From the NCBI GenBank assembly GCA_021819725.1, contig JAKAQR010000011.1:40848-104847 (forward strand): a stretch of 64,000 nt of DNA, written 5' to 3'. A model generated the notes under the pieces. That model was not told the DNA's origin, did no database searches, and was given only the letters and a program-made list of their open reading frames with translations. Position 1 is the stretch's first letter, and each line of letters starts with the position of its first letter. The position numbers and the translations under genes were made by a program. Below are positions 32,633-42,808 of the stretch, one piece after another. This DNA is from Actinomycetes bacterium (GTDB lineage Bacteria; Actinomycetota; Acidimicrobiia; Acidimicrobiales; Acidimicrobiaceae).

Positions 32633-35335
32633 TTACTCCCTGGCGATCTCGCGGAGCTCAAAGGTCTCGATCAGATCTCCGCCATGGAGATCCTGGAAAT
32701 CGGAGAGTCCAACACCACACTCAAAACCAGCGCTCACCTCACGAACATCATCCTTGAATCGTCGCAGCGACACCACGGTACCCTTCCAAAGGATCACTCC
32801 CTCGCGCAAGAATCGCACGTGCGATCCTCGTGTGATCACACCCGATCGCACATAACAACCAGCAATCGCGCCAACCCGAGGAATCCTAAAGACCTCGCGA
32901 ACCTCAGCTTCACCGGTGACCACCTCTTCATACTCAGGCTTGAGCATGCCGACGACGGCAGCCTCGATGTCTTCGATGACCTTGTAGATGATCTCATAGG
33001 TGCGAACCTCAACGTGGGCGAGCTCGGCCGCCTCACGAGCACGTCGGTCTGGACGCACATTGAAACCGATGATAAGTGCATCTGACGCAGCAGCGAGTGC
33101 TACGTCGTTCTCAGTGACGCCGCCTACTGCCTTGTGGATGATCGCAAGACCCACCTCATCGCGGGCGAGCTTCGCAAGCGCGTCAGCGAGCGCCTCAAGA
33201 CTCCCCTGGACATCTGCCTTCAAGATGATATTGAGCATCGGCACGTCGCCCTTTTGGATCTGCTCAAAGAGATCCTCGAGTTTGATCCCCGAACTACCGA
33301 TAGCCCGATTGGCGTTGGCGGCCAGACGTAACCGTTGCTCGCGCGATTCCGCCACCTCTCGCGCACTCGCGATCTCATTGGTCACACGGAACAGATCGCC
33401 GGCACTGGGAACCTCAGAGAAGCCCAATACCTGTACCGGAACCGATGGTCCGGCAAGATTGACCTTGTTGCCTCGATCATCGACAAGGGCCTTCGCCTTC
33501 CCCCATGCCTGTCCAGCAACCATCGAGTCACCGACCCGCAACGTCCCCGACTGCACCAACACCGTCGCCACTGGGCCACGGCCCACATCGAGGTGACCCT
33601 CAAGGACCGTGCCTCTGGCATGGCCCGTCGGGTTCGCATCGAGCTCTAACACCTCGGCCAACACCAGGATCTGCTCAAGCAGGTCGTCAATGCCTAAATT
33701 CTGTAGCGCCGAGATCTCGACGACGATCGTGTCGCCGCCCCACTTCTCTGGGACGAGGTTGTACTCCGAGAGCTGTTGGAGGACACGATTCGGATCGGCA
33801 TCGGCCCGGTCAATCTTGTTGAGAGCCACAATGATTGGGACGCCAGCCGCCTTTGCATGGTTGATCGCCTCAACGGTCTGGGGCATGACACCATCATCGG
33901 CAGCAACGACCAAGACGACGATGTCCGTCACCCCAGCACCGCGTGCGCGCATGGCCGTAAAGGCCTCGTGGCCTGGCGTATCGATAAAGGTTACACGACC
34001 ACCTGGCAGCTCGACCTGATAGGCACCTATGTGCTGAGTGATGCCGCCAGCCTCACCCGCAACCACGTTGGAGTTGCGAATGCGGTCGAGCAACAGTGTC
34101 TTGCCATGATCAACATGTCCCATAACGGTGACGACGGGCGGACGAGATGCGATCGCATGCTCGTCTTCGGTCTCGTCAACGTCGAGGTAGCGAGCGGCGA
34201 GCATCGCCTCTTGTTCCTGTCCAGCATCCACCATGCGAATTTGCGCACCGAGTTCGGCAGCGTACAACTCAATCATCTCGTCAGAGAGCGACTGTGTTGC
34301 CGTGACCATCTCACCCTGTAACAACAGAAAGCGAATCAGATCACCGGCTGAACGATTGAGCTTGGGCCCGACCTCCTGTGCGGTCGATCCGCGCTCGATG
34401 ATGACTTCGTGATCCGGTATCGGCGCACTCGAGGGGACGTAACTCGATACCGTCGTCGGCTCGAGCTCTTCGTACTCCTTCCTCGATACCCGCTTCTTCG
34501 ACTTCGGTCCACCACGGCTACGGCCGCGCGGAGCTGGCATTGGTCCACCTGGACCTCGTGCCGGCGCACCTCTGCTACCACCTCGTGGCGGCGGGGATCC
34601 TCGAAATCCGCCCGTAGAGGGTCCAGTGCCCGCCCCTGGACGCGCACCGGTCTGATCAGTGCGAGGAGGACGATCGTTCGGTCCCGCAGGGCGCGGCGGT
34701 CGATCGTCGGGTCGGCCCGTACGAGGAGGCAGTGGAGCTCGGCTACCGTCACGCGGAGGACGAGCTGGCCTGCGACCACGGGGATCGGGATTCGCGGAAG
34801 GACGCGGGGGCGGCGGAATTGGTCGCCCGGAGAAGGAGGTAAGGGGTTGTTGTTTACGCGCTGGTGGCGGCGGAATTGGCTGACCGGAGGGCGATACCGG
34901 TGATGACCTCGGTCGCGGTGGAGCCTGGGGTTCCGCGGCCTCACGGGCGAGCTTGCCTGCATTGGCGATCGCTACACGTTCAGCCTCTTCACGCTTGGCG
35001 GACTCCTGTGCAATCACGGCCGCTAAGTCGTGCTTATCCTCGTCCTCTGCTGGCTTGGCCGCCGGACGCTCCTCGGGAACCACCTCCACTGCTGGAGCAG
35101 GACTGGGCTCAGCGACTGCCTCCTCAGGCTGGTCTTGAGTCGGTTCCGCCTTTGCACCATAGATGCCAATACCTTCGCGTTGTGCACGTCGACGCGCACG
35201 GTCAGCATGCGCCTCCTCAACGCTTGAGGAGTGTGACTTCACGTCTATTCCAAGGGCGAGGCACAGATCAAGCGCCTCCTTATTGGAGAGGTTTAACTCC
35301 TTCGCAATCTCATAAACTCGTAACTTCTTAGCCAA
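32633..35335 (-). CDS. infB: Translation initiation factor IF-2
   Basis: 900 residues. The N-terminus has the IF2_N motif ([18 protein letters not shown]). A low-complexity Pro/Arg/Gly-rich linker spans about 135-280. The G domain begins at about 400, with G1 GHVDHGKT (406-413), G3 DTPGHEAF and G4 NKID. It brings initiator tRNA to the 30S subunit. The start appears to be TTG at 35335, unusual for such a gene, but the first residues after it match the family. Confidence 0.97.
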   Translation of the reverse strand: MAKKLRVYEIAKELNLSNKEALDLCLALGIDVKSHSSSVEEAHADRARRRAQREGIGIYGAKAEPTQDQPEEAVAEPSPAPAVEVVPEERPAAKPAEDEDKHDLAAVIAQESAKREEAERVAIANAGKLAREAAEPQAPPRPRSSPVSPSGQPIPPPPARKQQPLTSFSGRPIPPPPRPSANPDPRGRRPARPPRDGSRAPLPPRTGRPDDRPPRPAGPNDRPPRTDQTGARPGAGTGPSTGGFRGSPPPRGGSRGAPARGPGGPMPAPRGRSRGGPKSKKRVSRKEYEELEPTTVSSYVPSSAPIPDHEVIIERGSTAQEVGPKLNRSAGDLIRFLLLQGEMVTATQSLSDEMIELYAAELGAQIRMVDAGQEQEAMLAARYLDVDETEDEHAIASRPPVVTVMGHVDHGKTLLLDRIRNSNVVAGEAGGITQHIGAYQVELPGGRVTFIDTPGHEAFTAMRARGAGVTDIVVLVVAADDGVMPQTVEAINHAKAAGVPIIVALNKIDRADADPNRVLQQLSEYNLVPEKWGGDTIVVEISALQNLGIDDLLEQILVLAEVLELDANPTGHARGTVLEGHLDVGRGPVATVLVQSGTLRVGDSMVAGQAWGKAKALVDDRGNKVNLAGPSVPVQVLGFSEVPSAGDLFRVTNEIASAREVAESREQRLRLAANANRAIGSSGIKLEDLFEQIQKGDVPMLNIILKADVQGSLEALADALAKLARDEVGLAIIHKAVGGVTENDVALAAASDALIIGFNVRPDRRAREAAELAHVEVRTYEIIYKVIEDIEAAVVGMLKPEYEEVVTGEAEVREVFRIPRVGAIAGCYVRSGVITRGSHVRFLREGVILWKGTVVSLRRFKDDVREVSAGFECGVGLSDFQDLHGGDLIETFELREIARE

Positions 35336-35413
35336 CGACGAAACCTGACCTCCACTGTACCGACTCGACGCCTACGCCATCTGAGTCCATTGCAACCTCT
35401 ACCTTGCGCTCGC

Positions 35414-35677
35414 TCAGACACCAAAGGAGTCCTTTAACCTAGCCAGTCTAGCCGGGGGGATAGGAATTCTTAGTGCCTTCGACAAACGTCCGCCTCTGAA
35501 TGTCTCTTCGGCACACCGTCGAGAGTCAGAGCACAACCATGCGCCCCTGCCGTGTCCCGCCCGTAGGTGAACATCGCCATCATAGGCCGCGAGTCGAATC
35601 AACTCCGACGTTGGCCGTCGACGTCGACAGCCCACGCACATCCGTATCACGACTCGCCGACTGCGAGCCATCGTCAC
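35414..35677 (-). CDS. ylxR: YlxR family RNA-binding protein (DUF448)
   Basis: 87 residues. The family motif RMCVGCRRRR is followed by GRGAWLC and a C-terminal basic helix. The protein is thought to bind RNA and influence transcription or RNase P. It sits between nusA and infB, its conserved place, and its ATG overlaps the nusA stop as ATGA. Confidence 0.92.
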   Translation of the reverse strand: MTMARSRRVVIRMCVGCRRRRPTSELIRLAAYDGDVHLRAGHGRGAWLCSDSRRCAEETFRGGRLSKALRIPIPPARLARLKDSFGV

Positions 35678-36849
35678 CCCTCGGAAGGATCCCCAGTCGG
35701 GGCGTCCATCGTCTCAATCGCCACATCGGAGACCCCTCGATCCTCATCAACCTGATCCGCCCCACCCTCTGATGCGGTACTTTGCCCATCGCTCGGCGGA
35801 CTGTCCTGGCCCATTGGGGATGAAGCGATGTCCTCGAGGTAACCTTCTTCGGCCGCCGCCTCACGATCGAGTGCGGCCACCTCACTCTCGGCACGGACAT
35901 CGATATGCAGCCCGCTGAGGCGCGCTGCGAGTCGAGCGTTTTGGCCCTCTCGGCCGATAGCGAGCGAAAGCTGATCATCTCCGACGACGATGAGTGCCGA
36001 GCCAGCAGCCTCATCAATACGCACCTCAAGCGCATAGGCAGGCTGAATCGCCCGTTCGAGGTACTCGATAACATCGTCTGAAAATGGTACGATATCGAGT
36101 TTCTCACCCATCAACTCATTGGTCACCATGCGCACACGGGATCCGCGCGACCCAACACAGGCACCCACCGGGTCGACCCCGTCATCGTTGGACCAGACGG
36201 CCACCTTGCTACGATGACCTGGTTCACGCGCAATCGCCTTGATCTCGACGACCCCAGAAGCGATCTCGGGGACCTCGAGCTCGAAAAGTCGCTTGACCAA
36301 ACCGGGGTGCGTACGTGAAACGACGATCTGAGGGCCCTTCGCCGTCTTGCGTACCTCAACAATATAGGCCTTGATCCGCTGTCCAATGGAGTAGCGCTCA
36401 TTCGGTGGGCACTCAGTATGGGGCATAATGGCCTCGATCTTGCCGAGATCGAGCAGCGTGAACCGAGTATCCATCTGGGACACAACACCGGTCACCACAT
36501 CACCCTCACGCCCCGCATACTCTTCGTATTTGAGATCGCGTTCAGCATCACGAATCTTTTGAAACATCACCTGTTTGGCCGTTTGTGCCGCTATGCGACC
36601 GAAATCCTTCGGGGTGTCCTCCCACTCGCGCACGACATTGCCGTCGTCGTCAAGCTCCTGTCCAAAGACCCGGATCTCACCGTTATCCGGGTCAATCTCG
36701 ACGTAGGCCTCATCGGCCGCCCCAGGCATGCGCTTATAGGCAGCCACCAATGCGTTCGCCAACGACTCAAGTAGTGTCTCTACCGTCAGGCCCTTCTCTC
36801 GAGCAATTACCTCAAGGGCATCCATAAAATCCTGGTTGTCACGCGCCAT
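35674..36849 (-). CDS. nusA: Transcription termination/antitermination factor NusA
   Basis: 391 residues from ATG 36849, which has AAGGAGG seven bases upstream; ATG 36867 would place that site inside the coding region. An N-terminal RNAP-binding domain, an S1 domain (GVVSQMDTRFTLLDLG) and two KH domains (DPVGACVGSRGSRVRMV; SLAIGREGQNARLAARL) are seen. The tail is acidic. It binds paused RNA polymerase. Confidence 0.97.
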   Translation of the reverse strand: MARDNQDFMDALEVIAREKGLTVETLLESLANALVAAYKRMPGAADEAYVEIDPDNGEIRVFGQELDDDGNVVREWEDTPKDFGRIAAQTAKQVMFQKIRDAERDLKYEEYAGREGDVVTGVVSQMDTRFTLLDLGKIEAIMPHTECPPNERYSIGQRIKAYIVEVRKTAKGPQIVVSRTHPGLVKRLFELEVPEIASGVVEIKAIAREPGHRSKVAVWSNDDGVDPVGACVGSRGSRVRMVTNELMGEKLDIVPFSDDVIEYLERAIQPAYALEVRIDEAAGSALIVVGDDQLSLAIGREGQNARLAARLSGLHIDVRAESEVAALDREAAAEEGYLEDIASSPMGQDSPPSDGQSTASEGGADQVDEDRGVSDVAIETMDAPTGDPSEG

Positions 36850-37330
36850 CGACCTGCCTCCTTCCATCGTTGTTTTTGTTCTTGGTACCCCACTGGAAGA
36901 CGGTCATCGCCTGATCGATCTCGCGCAGTGCATAGAGTCGTGATTCGCCCTCCACGATGACCTCAATCCTTGGTTCGCTCTCATCGAAGACGCGAGCCAA
37001 CACGCCTGCAACGACCCCATCCGTCGACGTGAACTGTATATCTCGCCCGGTCGCCCACTGAAAATGGGTCAATCGCAGCAGTGGACGCTCAAGCCCTGGA
37101 CTCGACACCTCAAGCGTGTAGGTGCCATCTCCTTGTCCACCGGCATCATCAAGCACCGCCGAGACGGTCTTCGATGCTTGCGCGATCTCATCTAGCGAGG
37201 GAGCTGACGCATCATAGTGCTCGAGTCGGAGGTCTAGAACCCGCCCGTGCCAGGTAGCCGATAGCACGCGAAGGTCAAGCGGCGCGATCACCGGGTCGAG
37301 GAGATCGATAAGCGTCTGACTCGAGAGCAT
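36839..37330 (-). CDS. rimP: Ribosome maturation factor RimP
   Basis: 163 residues from ATG 37330, preceded by AGGAGGAGGT. YTLEVSSPGLERPLLR is the family signature. It is needed for 30S assembly. Its 3' end overlaps nusA by 11 bases. It is the first gene of the rimP-nusA-ylxR-infB-rbfA-truB-ribF-rpsO-pnp series. Confidence 0.95.
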   Translation of the reverse strand: MLSSQTLIDLLDPVIAPLDLRVLSATWHGRVLDLRLEHYDASAPSLDEIAQASKTVSAVLDDAGGQGDGTYTLEVSSPGLERPLLRLTHFQWATGRDIQFTSTDGVVAGVLARVFDESEPRIEVIVEGESRLYALREIDQAMTVFQWGTKNKNNDGRRQVDGA

Positions 37331-37359
37331 ACCTCCTCCTCCCACCTATCCACTTGAAC

Positions 37360-37383
37360 AAAAAACGTGGGCTCACGCCCACG
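37360..37383 (-). terminator. Rho-independent terminator after proS
   Basis: On the minus strand a seven-bp stem CGTGGGC/GCCCACG (37366-37383) with a four-base loop is followed by six T residues (37360-37365). It lies between the proS stop and rimP, and separates the rpsB-to-proS operon from the rimP operon. Confidence 0.9.
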
Positions 37384-37427
37384 CAGTTCCCATACTACGA
37401 ATTATCCTTCACCAGTATAGCGCATCG

Positions 37428-39146
37428 CTATCGTCGTTCAGATGCGAGTGCCCGGGTGAGCGACAGGATCGTGGCGGTGACCTCGTCGATCGGAACTTCG
37501 ACGGTCTGTTCTCGAATGCGGTCTCGCAACTCGACGACGCCCTTGGCCAATGAACGGGCACCAACGATACAAAAGAGGGGGGATCCGATCAGTTCGAGAT
37601 CGCGCATCGCCACCCCAGTCGAGATGCTCCGATCTTCGAGTAGCGCTGCAATGCCAGACTGAACCATCGATTCGTGCAACTGCTCGGCTACCGTAGCCAC
37701 CTCGTTGGTCTTGGTGGCACCCACGCCCACGATACTCACGACGTAAGGGGCAACCTCTATCGGCCAGACCACCGCATCCCCATCCACTGAGCCATACTGT
37801 TGCGCGATTACCGCCGGCACCCTCGTCACCCCAATGCCATAGCAACCCATCCAGTAGGGCAGCTCCTCACCGTCAACGGAACGATAGCGGGCATGGGACA
37901 AGACTCCGGAATAGGTCAACCCGAGCTGGAAGGTATGGCCGACCTCCACCGAACGAATCAGCGATAGAACCCCGCCACATCGAGGACATGGATCTCCATC
38001 TTCAACCACTACCAGATCAACAAATTGATCGACCTGGAAATCGACACCAACGCGCAGACCGACGCAATGATGACCCACTTCATTGGCTCCACTCGCCCAA
38101 CTAGGACGCGTACGGACCAAGGGGTCTGCAATCACCCGAACCTCAGAGCCGTGACCCTGCGGACCAATGTAGCCCTTCGCGAACCCCGTCATCTCGGCAT
38201 CGGTGGCCAAGCGCATGCCACGTGGAACGTTGAGCGTACGATCACCAGGTAGGAGCGCGATGACCCGATCACCCAGGTCGTCAATCAACAACATCGACTT
38301 GAGCATGCTCGCAACCTCTACCTCTGCACCGAGATCGCGCAGCGCCTTCACTGCGATCTCAATCCCCGGCGCATTCGGCGTCGCATACGTCACCGGCTGA
38401 CCCTCTGGGTCAACCTCGACCGATGGCCGTTCGCCAGCGCGAGCAGCCTCGATATTGGCTTGATAGCCGCAGTCACTACAGTGAGCAAAGTGATCCTCTC
38501 CAATGCTGGAGGCGACCATAAACTCATGATTCACGTCCCCGCCGATAGAGCCAGCATCGGCTTCAACCGGCTCCGCCCGAAGACCGAGCCGCGCAAAGAT
38601 GGCGAGGTAGGCGTCATAGAACCTTCGATACGAGTCGCGCATCGCGTCGCGATCAACGTCGAAGGAGTAGCCATCGGCCATAATAAACTCGCGTGTTCTC
38701 ATCAATCCAAAACGTGCCCGGGGCTCATCCCGGAACTTGGTTTGGATCTGATAGACCAGCTTGGGCAGATCGCGGTAGCTCTCGATGTCGGGGCTCATCG
38801 CCTCGATCACCGCCTCCTCATGGGTCGGTCCAAGCACAAATGCACCTGATTTACCGTCAACACGAAAAAGGACATCCGCCATCTTGTCGATACGACCGGT
38901 CGCTCTCCAGATATCCACCGGTTGGAGTGCCGGCAACAGAAGTTGGGATGCCCCCGCACGGTCCAGCTCCTCCTCGACGATGCGTTCCACATTGCGAAGC
39001 ACGCGAAAACCCAGCGGAAGAAAGCTATAGACACCACTGGTGAGCCGACGAATGTAGTTCCCACGAATCAGGACTTTATGTGAGGCGGCCTCAGCATCCT
39101 GAGGGACCTCCCGTCGACTCCTAAAGACGAGTTCAGATGTTCGCAT
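37428..39146 (-). CDS. proS: Prolyl-tRNA synthetase
   Basis: 572 residues from ATG 39146 (MRTSEL). This is the long bacterial form with an editing (INS) insert: class II motifs LTSGVYSFLPLG, FRDEPRARFGLMRTREFIMAD and GCYGIGVTR, plus the anticodon domain at the C-terminus. It charges tRNA-Pro and clears mischarged Ala. It lies downstream of ispG. Confidence 0.97.
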   Translation of the reverse strand: MRTSELVFRSRREVPQDAEAASHKVLIRGNYIRRLTSGVYSFLPLGFRVLRNVERIVEEELDRAGASQLLLPALQPVDIWRATGRIDKMADVLFRVDGKSGAFVLGPTHEEAVIEAMSPDIESYRDLPKLVYQIQTKFRDEPRARFGLMRTREFIMADGYSFDVDRDAMRDSYRRFYDAYLAIFARLGLRAEPVEADAGSIGGDVNHEFMVASSIGEDHFAHCSDCGYQANIEAARAGERPSVEVDPEGQPVTYATPNAPGIEIAVKALRDLGAEVEVASMLKSMLLIDDLGDRVIALLPGDRTLNVPRGMRLATDAEMTGFAKGYIGPQGHGSEVRVIADPLVRTRPSWASGANEVGHHCVGLRVGVDFQVDQFVDLVVVEDGDPCPRCGGVLSLIRSVEVGHTFQLGLTYSGVLSHARYRSVDGEELPYWMGCYGIGVTRVPAVIAQQYGSVDGDAVVWPIEVAPYVVSIVGVGATKTNEVATVAEQLHESMVQSGIAALLEDRSISTGVAMRDLELIGSPLFCIVGARSLAKGVVELRDRIREQTVEVPIDEVTATILSLTRALASERR

Positions 39147-39179
39147 GGGAACAAAGGCTAGCACGGCCCCAATGATCGC

Positions 39180-40298
39180 TCAGCGACGCTTCTTGTTAAG
39201 CCTCGCTTCAACACCCTCAACCATGATCGCCTGTGCCTCCTCCACGAGGGCTGCGACCATGTTCGCCTCAGGAACGACCTCGACAATCTTTCCCTTGATA
39301 AAGAGGTGACCCTTCCCTTTGCCGGCAGCGATGCCAATATCAGCCTCACGCGCCTCACCCGGTCCGTTGACGTTACAGCCCATAACCGCGACTTGTAGGG
39401 GGAGGCCAAGCTTCTCAAGCTCTCGTTGCGCCTCGGTAGCGACCGCCACCACGTCGATCTCTGCTCTTCCACAACTTGGGCATGCGATGAAGTCGAGTCC
39501 TTTGCGCTCGCGAAGGCCCAACGACTCAAGGAGCTGCCGTCCGGCTCGGGCCTCCTCGATCGGGTCTGCGGTCAGCGAGTAACGAATGGTGTCCCCGATC
39601 CCTTCAGCGAGCAAGGTGGCGATACCAGCCGTGGCCTTGATGAGACCACCGGGCAATGGCCCCGCCTCGGTGACCCCGAGGTGGAGCGGGTGATCGACCT
39701 TTTGGGCGAGCAACCGGTAGGCAGCGATCATCAACGCCACATTCGAAGCCTTGACCGAAAAGGCGACATCGTCAAAACCCACCTCATGGAAGAGATCGAG
39801 TTCATGCAGTGCAGAGGCGACCATCGCCTCCGCGGTGATCCCTCCATACTGCTTCGCAAAATCCGGGTGCAGCGAACCAGCGTTCACGCCGATTCGGATA
39901 GGAACGCCACGCGCTCCCGCCTCACGCGCCACGAGTTTGATCTCTTCAGGTTTGCGCAGATTGCCCGGATTCAGTCGAAGTGCAGCGACCCCAGACTCCA
40001 GTGCGGCGAGCGCCATCTCCACATGGAAGTGGATATCAGCTACGATCGGCACAGGAGATCGTGGAACGATCTGACGAAGTCCATCAGCTGCATCCTGCGA
40101 GTTGCAGGTACATCGGACAATCTCTGTACCGGCGGCAGCCAATGAGTAGATCTGGACGAGCGTACCCTCGACATCGGCGGTCTTGGTGGTCGTCATCGAC
40201 TGCACGGAGATCGGGCTATCGCCGCCGACGGTGACCTTGCCAACCTGGACTGATCGTGCGACGCGGCGCTTTGCTAGTACTACCTGTTCACGTGTCAT
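39180..40298 (-). CDS. ispG: 4-hydroxy-3-methylbut-2-enyl diphosphate synthase
   Basis: 372 residues, the short bacterial form. The iron-sulfur cysteines are in FIACPSCGR and VMGCNVNGPGEA. The N-terminal TIM barrel begins VGGDSPISVQSMTTT. It carries out the seventh step of the MEP isoprenoid route. dxr, the second step, lies two genes upstream, with rseP between, an order shared by many bacteria. Confidence 0.97.
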   Translation of the reverse strand: MTREQVVLAKRRVARSVQVGKVTVGGDSPISVQSMTTTKTADVEGTLVQIYSLAAAGTEIVRCTCNSQDAADGLRQIVPRSPVPIVADIHFHVEMALAALESGVAALRLNPGNLRKPEEIKLVAREAGARGVPIRIGVNAGSLHPDFAKQYGGITAEAMVASALHELDLFHEVGFDDVAFSVKASNVALMIAAYRLLAQKVDHPLHLGVTEAGPLPGGLIKATAGIATLLAEGIGDTIRYSLTADPIEEARAGRQLLESLGLRERKGLDFIACPSCGRAEIDVVAVATEAQRELEKLGLPLQVAVMGCNVNGPGEAREADIGIAAGKGKGHLFIKGKIVEVVPEANMVAALVEEAQAIMVEGVEARLNKKRR

Positions 40299-40321
40299 TG
40301 TAACTCACTTTCATTCCTAGC

Positions 40322-41644
40322 CTAGCGAAATGGATTCGCGATTGGATGAACGATATCCAAATACAGTGCCGTCACCCCTATGAGCAAAATGATGGTCAGC
40401 ACTGCGTAGGTGACAGGCATCAGCTTCATGACATCGGCGTGATAGGGGCGGTTCTTACGCGAGCGCAGGCGCTCATAGATGGCGATCACGACGTGACCAC
40501 CGTCGAGCGGCAGGAAGGGGAAGAGATTGAAGACACCCACGAAGACATTGATCAAGAACAGGAGCTCAAGGACCGCCGAGATGCCAGAGTGTACCGCGTC
40601 GTTCGCCAAGTAGACGATGCCGATCGGTGACTCAAAGCGTGATTGTGCCCGTGCCGACGTCGGATTTGATGACGGATGGATCACCTCGTGGGCGTAGGTC
40701 GCGATGCCATGAGGTGAAAAATGTGAAAGGATCCCTGTCACCGACTGCCAAGCAAAGGAACCCAACCCCGTCACGGCGTGGCCGACACCACTAAGGAACG
40801 AATCGGTGACCGTCTTCGAGGTCGCCTCGATGCTCACACCGATCACCCCAGCTTGGTGCAGCGGCTTGTACGCCGGATCCGTACGCGCCAAAACTGCAGC
40901 ACTGACGGGAATCACGGTTCGATGGATCACCTTGTGCCCAACCGCAAGCGTGAGGTGTACCGGCTTGCCTGGATTCTCTTCGATGATCTTGCCAAAGGTC
41001 GTCGTGTTCGGGTGGGTAATCCCGTTCACTGCCAGGACGGTGGATCCGGCAGGAATGTGCGCCTGGATCGCTGGCGACTCGATGTGGGGAGTCTTGGCGA
41101 CCGCGGCGATCACGGTTCCACCACTCGAGACGGCAAAACCGACGCTCGAGAGCAGGATCCACAGGATCGCAAAAGCCATGATGAAGTGCATCAACGAACC
41201 CGCTACACTCACGAGAATTCGGCGCGGGAAGGTAGCCTGCCGATAGGTCTTCGCCTCATCCTCTGGCGGAACCTCTTCAACATTGGTCATCCCAGAGATC
41301 CTGACATAGCCGCCAACGATCAATGCCTTGACGCCGTACTCGATCCCGCCTACCTTGATCGACCAGATTCGAGGGCCAAAGCCAATAAAGAACTCCGTCA
41401 CCTTCATACCCGATAACCGAGCGGTGATGTAGTGACCGAACTCATGCAAGATAATCATCGCCGCGATGGCCGCGACGACCACCAACGTAGAGAGCGCATG
41501 GATGTGGGCGGCGAAAGCAATGATCGCCGCGATGGCGATCAAAAACTCGATCAGTCGGCGTCCAGAGAAGGAGCGAGCCTCCGCGAGTGTCGGTGCCCGG
41601 TTTTCTCGACTATCGGCATCGTTGACGGTATCGACGTCAGGCAC
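40322..41644 (-). CDS. rseP: Site-2 intramembrane metalloprotease (RseP/RIP family)
   Basis: About 440 residues if translation begins at GTG 41644, which overlaps the dxr stop by eight bases; an ATG at 41710 would extend it into dxr. Zinc motif HEFGH (residues 67-71) lies in a membrane helix, with NLFPFLPLDGGH in the last helices as the third ligand site. A PDZ domain (GSTVLAVNGI) lies between. It cleaves anti-sigma factors or signal peptides within the membrane. Confidence 0.92.
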   Translation of the reverse strand: MPDVDTVNDADSRENRAPTLAEARSFSGRRLIEFLIAIAAIIAFAAHIHALSTLVVVAAIAAMIILHEFGHYITARLSGMKVTEFFIGFGPRIWSIKVGGIEYGVKALIVGGYVRISGMTNVEEVPPEDEAKTYRQATFPRRILVSVAGSLMHFIMAFAILWILLSSVGFAVSSGGTVIAAVAKTPHIESPAIQAHIPAGSTVLAVNGITHPNTTTFGKIIEENPGKPVHLTLAVGHKVIHRTVIPVSAAVLARTDPAYKPLHQAGVIGVSIEATSKTVTDSFLSGVGHAVTGLGSFAWQSVTGILSHFSPHGIATYAHEVIHPSSNPTSARAQSRFESPIGIVYLANDAVHSGISAVLELLFLINVFVGVFNLFPFLPLDGGHVVIAIYERLRSRKNRPYHADVMKLMPVTYAVLTIILLIGVTALYLDIVHPIANPFR

Positions 41645-42791
41645 TGGCGAGCACCTGCACCACTTCGGTGGCGACCACCCGCGCCTGCCGATCCAGCTCG
41701 ACAACCTCATCGATACTCATTGGTGAACCTACCTCATAGCTCTCCATGGTCCGGGCAACCACCTCATAAATTTGCAACCAACCGATTCTGGAGTTCAAGA
41801 AAGCCGCCACCGCAACCTCATTGGCCGCATTCATCCAACAAGGGGCACCACCCCCGAGCTTTCCTGCCGCGTACGCTAACCCAAGTCCTGGGAAACGCGT
41901 CCGGTCGACCTCTTCGAAGCTCAGCGTCATGGGTCGTGACCAGTCCAACGCACCGTGAGCGAGATCGCTCCGAAGTGGCGAGTAAAGCGCCAAAGAGATT
42001 GGGAGCCTCATGTCGGGCATGGAGAGCTGTGCCAGTGTGGAACCATCAGTGAATTCAACCATCGAATGGACCAAAGATTCCGGATGGACCACGACCGAGA
42101 TCGCGTCGTACTCAACCCCAAAAAGGTAGTGAGCCTCAATGACCTCGAGTCCCTTGTTAAACAATGTCGATGAGTCCACACTAATTTTTGGTCCCATCGA
42201 CCACGTCGGATGCGCGAGTGCATCCTCTATGGTTACCGTGCGAAGGGCTTGGGCAGAAAGTTGCCGGAAGGGTCCACCTGATGCCGTGATGACCAACCGG
42301 GCAAAGCCAGCCGGAACTTGCCGCGACAGCCCCATCGCTTGAAAGATTGCAGAATGCTCGGAGTCGACCGGAATGAGCTCTCCGCCCATCGACAAAAGCG
42401 CGAGCACAAGGTCTCCCGCAGCAATAAGCGACTCCTTATTCGCCAGTCCGAGACGCAAACCGGCTCGCAATGCGCGCTCAGTGATGCGGATACCAGCAAA
42501 CCCCATCACGCCGTTGATCACGATCTCCGCTGCGGTCACAGCGTCTACCAGCTCCTCCCCCGTCACGACGGCAACACTGGCATCCACGTGACTCCGCAGC
42601 TCCTTGGCCGCGACCTCATCGTAGACTCCCACGACGAGCGGATGAAACTCCTGCACCTGCTTGAGAAGGCGTTCGATATTCGAGTGCGCCGCTAGCACAG
42701 TGACCTTGAGGGTCCCTGGATCCTGCCGCACAAGATCAAGTGTCTGGCAACCGATCGAACCGGTCGAACCCATAACGGCAACTGATTTCAT
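41637..42791 (-). CDS. dxr: 1-deoxy-D-xylulose 5-phosphate reductoisomerase
   Basis: 384 residues. NADPH loop VMGSTGSIGCQTLD, LANKESLIAAG, the metal and substrate motif PVDSEHSAIFQ, SGGPFR and KGLEVIEAH are present. It converts DXP to methylerythritol phosphate. It starts 18 bases after the cdsA stop. Confidence 0.97.
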   Translation of the reverse strand: MKSVAVMGSTGSIGCQTLDLVRQDPGTLKVTVLAAHSNIERLLKQVQEFHPLVVGVYDEVAAKELRSHVDASVAVVTGEELVDAVTAAEIVINGVMGFAGIRITERALRAGLRLGLANKESLIAAGDLVLALLSMGGELIPVDSEHSAIFQAMGLSRQVPAGFARLVITASGGPFRQLSAQALRTVTIEDALAHPTWSMGPKISVDSSTLFNKGLEVIEAHYLFGVEYDAISVVVHPESLVHSMVEFTDGSTLAQLSMPDMRLPISLALYSPLRSDLAHGALDWSRPMTLSFEEVDRTRFPGLGLAYAAGKLGGGAPCWMNAANEVAVAAFLNSRIGWLQIYEVVARTMESYEVGSPMSIDEVVELDRQARVVATEVVQVLASA

Positions 42792-42808
42792 GGTAACCCT
42801 CTAATGCA

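Noticed and set aside
34336..34962. Long alternative frame within the Pro/Arg-rich part of infB
   Set aside because: A shifted reading of the infB linker; IF-2 fully explains this DNA.
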